A DNA stretch of 17,712 nt, from the NCBI GenBank assembly GCA_051649365.1, contig JBOFGY010000213.1, positions 1-17,712 of the forward strand, written 5' to 3'. Every line of letters begins with the position of its first letter. The first letter of the stretch is position 1. Source of the stretch: CAVTAE01 sp051649365. GTDB taxonomy: Bacteria; Deinococcota; Deinococci; Deinococcales; Trueperaceae. Shown one piece after another: positions 6,295 through 13,306 of this stretch. The notes beneath the pieces are model-generated. The model worked only from the letters and a program-made list of their open reading frames with translations, ran no database searches and was not told the DNA's origin. The position numbers and the translations under genes are program-made.

Positions 6295-8094
6295 ATGAAA
6301 AAGCCTTACTTTATTTTGTTAGCAACCCTCGTTCTCTTGACTGCGTGTACGGGAACTACACCCGAGCGTACAACGCCTAACCAGGCAGTACCTAACCCAG
6401 CAAATCCTGAAGAGACTAGCTCAGAAGGGTTGGAGGGTTCCGAGGGGCTCGAGTCGCAAGCACTCAACAGTCGCTCGCCACTGGGTACGAATCTCTCAGG
6501 TGTTTCGCCTTTTGGCAATGACCATGCCTTCATTGATGCCTTCAAAAATGCTTGGGAATGGCAAGTGTTTGAGGGTGTTGCGCCCATTGGTGCTAATCAG
6601 CTTGACAGCAACGGTTGGGTAAAATCCTTGCAAGCTGGTCAAACTGCTTACACATTGATGTTTAATGCTGTGAATGGTCTGTATCCGTCGGGTAGCTATA
6701 TTCTTCTTTATGATGGTGAAGGTACACTCGAGGTTGGTGGCGATGCGACCTTTGCAAGTGAAGGGGTGAAGACAGGTAACACTACGCGCCGTATTGTAAC
6801 GGTTAAACCTGTTAAGAATAACCCTGCTACACCCGACACCGAAGATGTCGGTATTTACCTGCAAATCTCTGCTACAAACCCTAGCAACTATATCCGCAAT
6901 ATTCGCCTTATTATGCCGGGTGGAACTTGTGGCACGAACGCCTTTTTCTGGGCAGCCTCGGCGAGTCGTTGTGAAAACGGAGATTATGTAGCCTTTGAGA
7001 AAAATTATCAGAGTTTAGTGTTTCATCCGAACTACCTAAGACGACTAAGAAATTACAGCACGATTCGTTTTATGACTTGGCAAGAAACGAATGGTTCCAT
7101 TCAAAAAACTTGGGCCAATCGTCCTAAAGTTAGTGACGCACAGTGGAGCACCAAAGACGGTGTACCCCTCGAGATCATGATTGACTTGGTGAACCGTCTA
7201 GACATTGACCCTTGGTTTAATATGCCTCACGCCGCCGATGACACCTACATGCGCGAATTCGCCAAACTTGTGAAGCAAAAGCTCGAGGCTGGGCGTAAAG
7301 TGTACGTAGAGTATTCCAATGAAATTTGGCTTGACCGCCCTGAGGGTACGAACGATGATGCCCAACATGACTATGCAGTTGCTGAAGGTAAGCGTTTAGG
7401 TTTAGTGAGTAGCAGTGAGTGCAGCAGCGTCGGAGCGGAAACGTGTAACAATCTTTACTGGCAACGGTTTCAGTCGAAGCGTTCTCTCGAAATGTTTAAC
7501 CTTTGGCAACAGAACTTTGGTAGCAGCAATCTCGTGCGCGTGCTGGCGAGTACCACGCTTGTAAATGGTGGCACACGCGAACTCTTGCGCTATCAAAATG
7601 CTTACACAAAAACAGATGCTGTTGCGTATGCACCCTACTTTGGTGACCTTATTTTTGATGAAGCTGGCGAGGCATTCATCAAAGGGTTTACGGTTGAGGG
7701 TTATATTGCCAGGCTGCGTGGTGAACTCTTAACAAATACCCGCAATGACATGCGTGAACAAAAAGATGTGATTGCAAGCTTTGGTAAAAAGATTCCTCTC
7801 GTTGCCTATGAAGGTGGACAAATCTTAGTGCAAGAACGTAGCGACAAAGACCCGCAAGTAGAAAAATTCTTTGACGATGTCAACCGCGCACCCGCGATGA
7901 AGCAGGTTTATTTGGATTATCTCAACATGTGGAAAGCAGAAGGCGGACAGCTCTATAACCACTTTGTAAACTCAGGAAGTTGGAGCGGGTTTGGACGTTG
8001 GGGTGCACTCGAGTACTTGTGGCAGCCGCGCAGCAGTGCGCCAAAGTTTGATGCACTCCAAACCTTTATCGAACAAAATCCGCGTTGGTGGTAG
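6295..8094 (+). CDS. lipoprotein with glycoside hydrolase clan A-like catalytic domain
   Basis: A 599-residue protein. ATG 6295 follows AAGGAG by five bases and opens a lipoprotein signal (MKKPYFILLATLVLLTAC, lipidated Cys 18). A Pro/Thr/Glu/Ser linker runs to about residue 60, then a region of beta-sandwich character (about 85-210), then a large alpha/beta domain. The latter contains VYVEYSNEIW, with the Asn-Glu pair at 342-343 typical of the acid/base of (beta/alpha)8 glycosidases, and VAYEGGQ with Glu 506 in the place of the nucleophile. Both strands and their spacing fit clan GH-A (GH5/GH39-like), so a retaining glycosidase anchored to the outside of the cell is a reasonable inference. 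I cannot name a GH family or substrate. Trp and Tyr are plentiful in the C-terminal third, as in sugar-binding clefts. nagA follows 98 bases on, but a strong hairpin separates them. Confidence 0.7.
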   Translation: MKKPYFILLATLVLLTACTGTTPERTTPNQAVPNPANPEETSSEGLEGSEGLESQALNSRSPLGTNLSGVSPFGNDHAFIDAFKNAWEWQVFEGVAPIGANQLDSNGWVKSLQAGQTAYTLMFNAVNGLYPSGSYILLYDGEGTLEVGGDATFASEGVKTGNTTRRIVTVKPVKNNPATPDTEDVGIYLQISATNPSNYIRNIRLIMPGGTCGTNAFFWAASASRCENGDYVAFEKNYQSLVFHPNYLRRLRNYSTIRFMTWQETNGSIQKTWANRPKVSDAQWSTKDGVPLEIMIDLVNRLDIDPWFNMPHAADDTYMREFAKLVKQKLEAGRKVYVEYSNEIWLDRPEGTNDDAQHDYAVAEGKRLGLVSSSECSSVGAETCNNLYWQRFQSKRSLEMFNLWQQNFGSSNLVRVLASTTLVNGGTRELLRYQNAYTKTDAVAYAPYFGDLIFDEAGEAFIKGFTVEGYIARLRGELLTNTRNDMREQKDVIASFGKKIPLVAYEGGQILVQERSDKDPQVEKFFDDVNRAPAMKQVYLDYLNMWKAEGGQLYNHFVNSGSWSGFGRWGALEYLWQPRSSAPKFDALQTFIEQNPRWW

Positions 8095-8123
8095 AGGGTG
8101 ATGATAGACCATAAACAATAGAA

Positions 8124-8174
8124 AAAAGCAACGGTAGACGATGGCAAACATTGCCATCGTCTACCGTTGCTTTT
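8124..8174. terminator. perfect 24-base-pair hairpin with 3-base loop between the lipoprotein gene and nagA
   Basis: Arms 8124-8147 and 8151-8174 are exact reverse complements, from AAAAGCAACGGTAGACGATG inward, with loop ACA. The A-run and T-run at the base make it a plausible bidirectional Rho-independent terminator. It is far longer than usual and contains the word GTAGACGATGG; a related word occurs in the hairpin at 11579-11620. It ends six bases before the nagA -10 candidate. Confidence 0.8.
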
Positions 8175-8180
8175 CTGAGT

Positions 8181-8186
8181 TAAGCT
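8181..8186 (+). promoter_or_regulatory. candidate -10 box of leaderless nagA
   Basis: TAAGCT, six bases, then GTG: identical in layout to the rpiA start. There is no Shine-Dalgarno before the GTG, and the preceding hairpin would isolate nagA from upstream transcription. Confidence 0.45.
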
Positions 8187-8192
8187 AGCATC

Positions 8193-9302
8193 GTGACAAC
8201 ACTGTTAGGTAATCTCGTCACCCCTCGAGGACTCGTGTATGGTCGTCTCACATTTTCTAAAACGATTGAAACACTTGACGTGTTGGGTGAAACGAGAGAT
8301 GACGTTTTTATTTTACCTGGCTTTATAGACACGCACGTTCATGGTGGCGGTGGCGGTGACACCATGAACGGTCCAGAGGGTGTGCTCAAACTTGCAAAGT
8401 TTCATCTTCAACATGGCACCACGACGCTCTATCCAACCACCATTACAAATCCTTGGGAAACTATTCTAGGGGCCTTGCAGGGTGTGAGAGAGGTCATGCT
8501 GGAGCTACTACCAGGGTTACCTGATATTCCAGGTGTTCACCTCGAGGGGCCGTTTATCAGTCCGAAGCGGTTGGGGGCACAACCCCCCTTCACGCTCGAG
8601 CCCAGGGAAGAATTACTTCATGAACTTTTGGCTTTCAATGTCCTTTCTCTCGTAACATTAGCACCAGAACTGCCAGGTGCGTTAAAAGCAGCACGCAGGT
8701 TTGCAAAGGCTGGGGTGCGCGTCAGTATCGGGCATAGCGAAGCTGCTTTCGTGCAAACCATGGCCTGTCTCGAGACCGCACGGCGCGAAGGTGGTGTCGT
8801 GGGCTTTACCCATCTTTACAATGCGATGGGTGGTTTGTCGGGGCGTGAACCAGGAATTGTCGGGGCAGCTTTAGCCGACCCAAGCAGTTTTATAGAACTA
8901 ATTTTAGATTTGCACCACGTTCACCCCGCGAGTTTTCTGGTGGCTCTGAGGGCCAAACCTCAGCAGTTATTTTTTATCACCGATGCCATACGAGCGGCAG
9001 GTTTACCTGAGGGTGAAACTGAGCTGGGTGGGCAGAAGGTTAAGGTTACTGGGGGCAAGGCTACCCTCGCCGATGGCACTTTGGCAGGTAGCGTTCTGAC
9101 CTTAGATAAAGCTCTACAACATGCCCTCGAGCTTGGTTTAAGTCTTGAACTAACCAGCCAATTGCTTTCAGAAATACCTGCTAGATATATGGGTTTAAGG
9201 GATAGGGGGGCTCTAAGTGTGGGTTGCCGCGCCGATATCGTCGTTCTGAGCCGAGATACAAAACTACAAGAGGTTTATGTTGTTGGAGAGCAGAGTTTAT
9301 AG
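8193..9302 (+). CDS. nagA: N-acetylglucosamine-6-phosphate deacetylase
   Basis: A 369-residue amidohydrolase of normal NagA length. It removes acetate from GlcNAc-6-phosphate to give glucosamine-6-phosphate, feeding amino-sugar catabolism or cell-wall recycling in the cytoplasm. Visible motifs in order: GFIDTHVHGGGGGD with the His-x-His at 48-50; HLEGPFISPKRLGAQPP with the metal-binding Glu 118; SIGHSEA with His 181; FTHLYNAMGGLSGREPG with His 207; and FFITDAIRAAG with the catalytic Asp 264. The GTG start at 8193 is the first start codon in frame before conserved sequence and has no Shine-Dalgarno. No nagB, nagK or sugar transporter is in the window, so it stands alone. The upstream extracellular glycosidase and downstream nucleotide-sugar dehydratase give a loose sugar theme only. 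Confidence 0.95.
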   Translation: MTTLLGNLVTPRGLVYGRLTFSKTIETLDVLGETRDDVFILPGFIDTHVHGGGGGDTMNGPEGVLKLAKFHLQHGTTTLYPTTITNPWETILGALQGVREVMLELLPGLPDIPGVHLEGPFISPKRLGAQPPFTLEPREELLHELLAFNVLSLVTLAPELPGALKAARRFAKAGVRVSIGHSEAAFVQTMACLETARREGGVVGFTHLYNAMGGLSGREPGIVGAALADPSSFIELILDLHHVHPASFLVALRAKPQQLFFITDAIRAAGLPEGETELGGQKVKVTGGKATLADGTLAGSVLTLDKALQHALELGLSLELTSQLLSEIPARYMGLRDRGALSVGCRADIVVLSRDTKLQEVYVVGEQSL

Positions 9303-9638
9303 GGCGCAGAATTTAGGGGCTCATCACCTCCTTTTCATGTCCTTCATTTAAGCTCTAACGTTAGCTGGTAGGGTAATTTATGGTTCAAAGTGTAAAAAAT
9401 ACCAATTCTTAAGCGTGTAGGGTGGGGTATGGTGCCACCGGGTTTGTAGTGCAGTGGGTTAGAGTATAGAGTATGTTGCCCTAGGTCTTTCATCACCGCG
9501 TCGGAAATGGTTTTGGGCAACAATAGGACAAAGCGGTGCTCCGCATCCCGTTATTTACAAAGCTCGAGACTCTGTTTGGCAGTTGCTATAGTTTGCTGCC
9601 TAAAATGGTTTAACATAATAAAGTTGTGAGGATGATTC
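9303..9638. other. 336-base intergenic region before the CapD-like gene
   Basis: No open frame of coding character. It includes an 8-base inverted repeat, TGTTGCCC (9474-9481) and GGGCAACA (9515-9522), with a 33-base loop, and a CTCGAG at 9563. A possible promoter is TTGGCA (9576-9581) with TAAAAT (9601-9606) at a wide 19-base spacing. A Shine-Dalgarno GAGG lies at 9628-9631. No clean terminator follows nagA. Confidence 0.45.
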
Positions 9639-11561
9639 ATGGAAAGTGCTAAATCTAGCCGTACTCAAGACCCACGCTACATCGTTGCATTTAGACTGGG
9701 TGTAGATATTTTCTTTTGGTTGCTTTCGACCCCGCTGGCATTTTGGATGCGTTTTGACTGGACATTTAATAATGACTTTTCCTTTTCGGTGATTGCCCTC
9801 ACGACTCTTGGCTTCGTCGTCCTCAAATTAGGAGCCTATTTCCTCTATAATCTGCATCTACAAAGTTGGACGAAGTTTGCCTTTGCCGATATGAGTGCCA
9901 TTATTAAAGCCGTCGTGAGTGTCGCCTTTTTCTCAACACTCATTTTGCTGGCTGTAGGTTATCAAGGTCTTAATATTAATGTCACACCCACTGCAACGAT
10001 TGCTCGTTCAATTGGTGTTCTGGACGCACTCATCACCTTGCTCTTTATGTTTGGTGTGCGCTGGGGTTCGCGCTACTTGCGTGAAACGCGCCTCGGTAAC
10101 ACTGTAAGTGATGACCGCCGCAAGCGTGTTCTCGTGATAGGTGCAGGTGAAGCTGGGTCACTCGTCGTGCGCGAAATGTTGCGTCACCCAGAAACGGGTC
10201 TGAAGCCAGTAGGCTTTTTGGATGATAACCGCCGCAAAGTTGGTCAGCAAATTGCGAGTGTACCTGTCCTCGGAACATCCGAAGACCTCGAGCGCACCCT
10301 GCGTGACCAAGATATTGATGAAGTCCTTATTGCTATTCCTTCGGCGGAAGGTAAAGTGATTCGCAATCTCGTGAACCGCATTAACGCCACGAAGAGCACC
10401 GTAAAGTATCGCACTATTCCCGGTGTTTATGAACTCTTAACAGGCAAAATTTCTATCAACCGCATCCGCGATGTAGAAATTGAAGACTTGTTGCGCCGTC
10501 CTTCGATTAAGCTCGACATGGAAAAAATCTTGGGTTACATCGAAGGCAAGACCGTGATGATTTCAGGTTCGGGTGGTTCGATTGGTTCTGAAATTGTGCG
10601 CCAAGTGTGCCGCTTCCGCCCGAAAGAACTTATTTTGTTTGGTCACGGTGAAAACAGTATTTATAACCTCGAGCGCGAACTTGACCGCGACTGGCCGGAT
10701 ATCGCCTATCACAGTGTCATTGGTGCCTTGCAAAACGGCGTGCGTTTAGACTACGTATTTCGTAACTACAAACCGCAAGTTGTTTTCCATGCTGCTGCAC
10801 ACAAGCACGTTCCGCTCATGGAAGCGAATCCCGAGGAAGCGATTTTTAACAACATCATTGGCAGTAAAAACCTCGTGAACCTCGCACTTAAATATAACGT
10901 CTCGCACTTTGTAAACATCTCCACCGACAAAGCTGTGAACCCAACCTCAGTGATGGGTGCTTCAAAACGCATGGTAGAATATATCGTGCAAGATGCCTCG
11001 AAACGCGCCAGAGAAAATCAGCAATTTGTGTCGGTGCGTTTTGGTAATGTGCTGGGCAGTCGTGGCAGTGTCATTCCTGTGTTCAAACAGCAAATCGCTG
11101 CGGGTGGCCCCGTCACCGTGACACACCCCGACATGGTGCGTTACTTCATGACCATTCCCGAAGCTGTGCAGCTTGTTTTGCAGGCTTCAGGCCAGGGTAA
11201 AAACGGTGAAATTTATATTCTCGACATGGGCGAACCGGTTAAAATTGTTGACCTCGCTAGAGACCTTATTCGCCTCTCTGGTTTAGAACCCGACGTGGAT
11301 ATTCCGATTGTCTTTTCGGGTATGCGCCCTGGTGAAAAACTCTTCGAGGAACTTATGACCGAAGACGAGCGCAGTGCCTCGACAAATCACGAAAAAATCT
11401 TCGTGGCGAAGATGCAACCGTTTAGTTCAGAAGAACTCGACGCGACCATCAACCGCCTTCAAGATGCAGCCCTTAACTCTGACCACACCGGTATTCGCCG
11501 CGGGCTCGAGAGTTTTGTGGCAGGTTGCCAGTTTGATTACAAATCGTCAGTAAAAGCCTAA
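9639..11561 (+). CDS. membrane-bound UDP-sugar 4,6-dehydratase (CapD/WbpM/PglF type)
   Basis: A 640-residue protein, typical of the long CapD/PglF class. Four hydrophobic spans lie near 14-36, 51-71, 88-106 and 123-143. A first Rossmann-like domain follows (VLVIGAGEAGSLV, 164-176), then the short-chain dehydrogenase domain with SGSGGSIGSE at 309-318. The catalytic stretch has HAAAHKHVP (384-392), STDKAVNPT (428-436) and MGASKR (439-444), where Met replaces the usual Tyr as in this subfamily. These enzymes convert UDP-GlcNAc (or a related nucleotide sugar) to a 4-keto-6-deoxy sugar on the inner membrane, the first step to rare amino sugars in capsule, O-antigen or glycoprotein. The ATG is preceded by GAGG seven bases away. 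No glycosyltransferase or aminotransferase is nearby, so the exact product is open. Confidence 0.92.
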   Translation: MESAKSSRTQDPRYIVAFRLGVDIFFWLLSTPLAFWMRFDWTFNNDFSFSVIALTTLGFVVLKLGAYFLYNLHLQSWTKFAFADMSAIIKAVVSVAFFSTLILLAVGYQGLNINVTPTATIARSIGVLDALITLLFMFGVRWGSRYLRETRLGNTVSDDRRKRVLVIGAGEAGSLVVREMLRHPETGLKPVGFLDDNRRKVGQQIASVPVLGTSEDLERTLRDQDIDEVLIAIPSAEGKVIRNLVNRINATKSTVKYRTIPGVYELLTGKISINRIRDVEIEDLLRRPSIKLDMEKILGYIEGKTVMISGSGGSIGSEIVRQVCRFRPKELILFGHGENSIYNLERELDRDWPDIAYHSVIGALQNGVRLDYVFRNYKPQVVFHAAAHKHVPLMEANPEEAIFNNIIGSKNLVNLALKYNVSHFVNISTDKAVNPTSVMGASKRMVEYIVQDASKRARENQQFVSVRFGNVLGSRGSVIPVFKQQIAAGGPVTVTHPDMVRYFMTIPEAVQLVLQASGQGKNGEIYILDMGEPVKIVDLARDLIRLSGLEPDVDIPIVFSGMRPGEKLFEELMTEDERSASTNHEKIFVAKMQPFSSEELDATINRLQDAALNSDHTGIRRGLESFVAGCQFDYKSSVKA

Positions 11562-11578
11562 AGAACGACGTTTAGACC

Positions 11579-11620
11579 CGAAGCAATGGATGATAGCCAA
11601 ATCTATCGTCCATTGCTTCG
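11579..11620. terminator. 18-base-pair hairpin after the CapD-like gene
   Basis: CGAAGCAATGGATGATAG (11579-11596) pairs with 11603-11620 with a single G-T wobble and a 6-base loop. It begins 17 bases after the stop codon. It lacks a T-run and ends five bases before the TTGACA of the padR promoter. Its words resemble those of the hairpin at 8124-8174. Confidence 0.6.
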
Positions 11621-11624
11621 TCGA

Positions 11625-11654
11625 TTGACAACATCCTCTATATAGAGTTACTAT
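11625..11654 (+). promoter_or_regulatory. sigma-70 type promoter of padR
   Basis: A consensus TTGACA -35 (11625-11630) and a TACTAT -10 (11649-11654) are separated by 18 bases. This is the best promoter in the window. Transcription would start about 28 bases before the padR ATG. Confidence 0.75.
11636..11647. promoter_or_regulatory. perfect palindrome CTCTATATAGAG inside the padR promoter spacer, likely operator
   Basis: The 12-base perfect palindrome lies between the -35 and -10 boxes, where a bound repressor would block RNA polymerase. PadR proteins are dimers that commonly repress their own promoters, so autoregulation is the natural inference. Confidence 0.6.
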
Positions 11655-11688
11655 GCCAAGGGTACATAGAAATTCTAGGGAGATAGCT

Positions 11689-12039
11689 ATGAAATTATCT
11701 GCGAAACAAAAACGTGCTGACACGAATTTACTACGGGGTAGCTTAGACCTTATTCTTTTGGCTATTTTAGAGGGTGAACCCAAGTACGGGCTCGAGATTA
11801 TCAACGAAGCGAAAAGTCGCACACAGGGCTTTTTTGAATTCAAAGAGGGCAGCCTTTACCCCGCGTTGCACCGCATGGAAAAAGCTAAGCTTCTCAAAGC
11901 AGAGTTTGCCCCCTCCAATACCGGCGGGCCACGCCGACGCTATTACAAACTTACCGACAAGGGCCTCAAAGAACTTGCGGCTAAACGCGAAGCCTTTGAA
12001 TTATTTGACAGCGCAGTACGGGCGATTTGGTCGAGGTAA
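11689..12039 (+). CDS. PadR-family transcriptional regulator
   Basis: A 116-residue protein. ATG 11689 follows AGGGAG by six bases; a longer frame from 11653 begins inside the -10 box and is rejected. The winged helix-turn-helix is classic PadR: GSLDLILLAILEGEPKYGLE, then EGSLYPALHRMEKAKLLK (recognition helix) and GGPRRRYYKLTDKG (wing), with a short C-terminal dimerisation helix. This matches the small PadR subfamily 2 architecture. Such proteins repress transporters, detoxification genes or the gene next door and release DNA on binding a small hydrophobic ligand. The neighbour on the same strand, 91 bases on, is the usual type of PadR partner but is broken here, so this regulator may have lost its local target. 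A palindrome sits in its own promoter. Confidence 0.9.
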   Translation: MKLSAKQKRADTNLLRGSLDLILLAILEGEPKYGLEIINEAKSRTQGFFEFKEGSLYPALHRMEKAKLLKAEFAPSNTGGPRRRYYKLTDKGLKELAAKREAFELFDSAVRAIWSR

Positions 12040-12119
12040 AGCAGAAGAGAGCATGTGAGAGGGAGAAGAGAAAAGATTTATCTTCTACATTCTCGATTCT
12101 CCCTCCTACATTCTGCTTT
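12038..12119. repeat. large imperfect hairpin between padR and its partner gene, copy 3 of the word-repeat family
   Basis: Arms 12038-12077 (purine-rich) and 12080-12119 (pyrimidine-rich) pair in blocks: AAAGCAGAA with TTCTGCTTT, GAGGGAGAA with TTCTCCCTC, and AAGAT with ATCTT. The right arm contains, in reverse, the exact 18-mer found at 5434-5451. The hairpin starts at the padR stop and ends one base before the GGAGG ribosome binding site of the next gene, so it could affect that gene's translation. Confidence 0.6.
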
Positions 12120-12130
12120 TGGAGGTTTTC

Positions 12131-12640
12131 ATGAACGATAAACGAATTGAGACGTATCTGCGCAAATCCACACGTGGCGTGTGGGGCCAGAAAAAAGCTG
12201 ACGTGCGTGAAGAGTTTTTTTCCCATATTGAAGGGCGGGTGCATGGTCATCTCGTGGCAGGGCTTAGCGAGAGTGATGCCATAGAAAAAACGATGACGGA
12301 GTTGGGTTAGCCAACACACGTGAGTGCAGGAATGGCGCGGCTGCATACCTTGCCTGTGGTGGCGGGATCGGGGTTGGTGTTGGCGATGTGTTGTGCGGTT
12401 GTGATGATATTTCTATCTGCCACAACAGCACAAACCCTCAAAACTGTAAATGTTGTGCCAGTAGATGAGTGTCTCGAGCCTCAAGGTAAACTGCCAAGTT
12501 ACTGCGAAACTTCCGAAAGTTATACAACGCTCGAAGACTTACAAAAAGCCCTTGAAAAACAGGGAGCAGAGTTGAGTTCTATTGGTTATAACAGAACAAT
12601 GAAGTTAAAGAATGGCCGTACACTTGTGTTACCAAGGTAA
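12131..12640 (+). pseudogene. PadR-partner membrane protein (permease-prefix/HAAS-like), interrupted by an amber codon
   Basis: ATG 12131 follows GGAGG by five bases. The frame encodes a helical N-terminal domain (MNDKRIETYLRKSTRGVWG to SDAIEKTMTELG) of the type found next to padR genes, then meets TAG at 12308-12310. The same frame stays open: PTHVSAGMARLHTLPVVAG leads into one hydrophobic span (GLVLAMCCAVVMIFLSA) and a Gln/Glu-rich tail, YTTLEDLQKALEKQGAEL, to a TAA at 12638. As I recall them, Deinococcal homologues read straight through this junction, so one nonsense mutation in a single gene is the best reading. A GTG at 12320 might allow a separate short product. The 3' end appears replaced by a piece of an M23 peptidase gene. 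Confidence 0.7.
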
Positions 12641-12824
12641 AGCGTTTGCCTACTCGGGGAACACTGGCAACTCGACAGGGCCTCACTTGCACTTCGAGAT
12701 TGTTTCTACCGAGGCTATGGCCATTAACCCAGCACAGTTTCTAAAGAACTGCTTAGATGCACCGTTGTACTTGAGCCTAGATGAACCGTGTTGTTACAGG
12801 GATTTATCAGCCTTTCAACGCTGA
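12612..12824 (+). pseudogene. M23 (LytM-type) metallopeptidase, C-terminal fragment
   Basis: In a frame shifted from the preceding pseudogene, the sequence reads YQGKAFAYSGNTGNSTGPHL followed by HFEIVS. This is the family signature of M23 lysostaphin-like endopeptidases, ending in the zinc-binding HLHFE. The tail MAINPAQFLKNC also fits. Everything upstream of about 12630 (first zinc ligands, linker, signal peptide or LysM) is absent, and a TAA at 12606 closes the frame. These enzymes cut peptidoglycan cross-bridges. The abrupt junction with the PadR partner gene indicates an old deletion or recombination. Not expected to be active. Confidence 0.8.
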
Positions 12825-13087
12825 ACTCAGTGTCGAACTTAATTAAGAGCCTTTCCGAGACTTTATGGACTCTAAATATCAACGTCCACCACAATCCATA
12901 GGCAAGTAAGTTCTGCTTTTCTAAACAGCAAATTTGGCGTAGAGATAGAGACTCGAACTTCTAGGTACAGTATTAACTACACTCCGCTTCACAGGCGATT
13001 GAAATGTAAGTTACTGCAACTGGAGTTTCATAGTCTAGCACGGCAGATCTTCTGACTTGCCAATTATACGCAAGCCACGTAAACCTA

Positions 13088-13135
13088 GGTCAAGGATGGT
13101 CATGAACGGTCAATCTGCGGTCAAACTGAGGTCAA
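13088..13135 (+). repeat. five GGTCA direct repeats phased at 10-11 bases
   Basis: GGTCA begins at 13088, 13098, 13108, 13119 and 13130, giving steps of 10, 10, 11 and 11. Four copies are GGTCAA and one is GGTCAT; the last two share GGTCAAACTGA. All face the same side of the helix. OmpR-type and SARP regulators bind direct repeats at about 11-base spacing, and such a regulator is encoded next door. Confidence 0.75.
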
Positions 13136-13143
13136 ACTGAGGG

Positions 13144-13166
13144 TTTTCCACAACTTTTGTGGATCA
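13144..13166. promoter_or_regulatory. inverted DnaA-box-like pair / small hairpin
   Basis: TTTTCCACA (13144-13152) fits the degenerate DnaA box TTWTNCACA. On the other strand TGATCCACA (13158-13166) is one base from the consensus TTATCCACA. TCCACA and TGTGGA pair perfectly across a 5-base loop. It directly follows the GGTCA array. It could bind DnaA or be a simple hairpin; no T-run follows. Confidence 0.45.
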
Positions 13167-13283
13167 ATAAAGCAAGACTTGTCTTCTGAGTAAATCAAAC
13201 TCACCCCGCTCAAACATTATGCGCTTAATGAGGTTGAGCTCAGTAACTTGACCTTTAGTTTGCCTGATCCTCCAAGGTGGTAA

Positions 13284-13295
13284 GTCGTCGACGAC
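13284..13295. repeat. 12-base perfect palindrome GTCGTCGACGAC
   Basis: Lies eleven bases before the tandem repeat at 13307 and is followed at once by a CTCGAG (13299-13304). Possible operator; no direct evidence. Confidence 0.45.
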
Positions 13296-13306
13296 AGCCT
13301 CGAGTC

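Noticed and set aside
6306..6864. Minus-strand open frames across the lipoprotein gene
   Set aside because: They lie opposite a clear lipoprotein signal and glycosidase domain and show no recognisable family.
3241..12119. Insertion sequence or transposon remnants
   Set aside because: No transposase sequence, target-site duplication or terminal inverted repeats with consistent ends; the repeats share short words only.
13088..13135. CRISPR array
   Set aside because: Repeats are 5-6 bases with 4-6 base spacing, far too short, and there are no cas genes.
13088..13166. Chromosomal replication origin
   Set aside because: Only two DnaA-like boxes, no AT-rich unwinding tract beside them, and no dnaA, dnaN or parAB nearby. 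The array is better described as a protein-binding repeat of unknown role.
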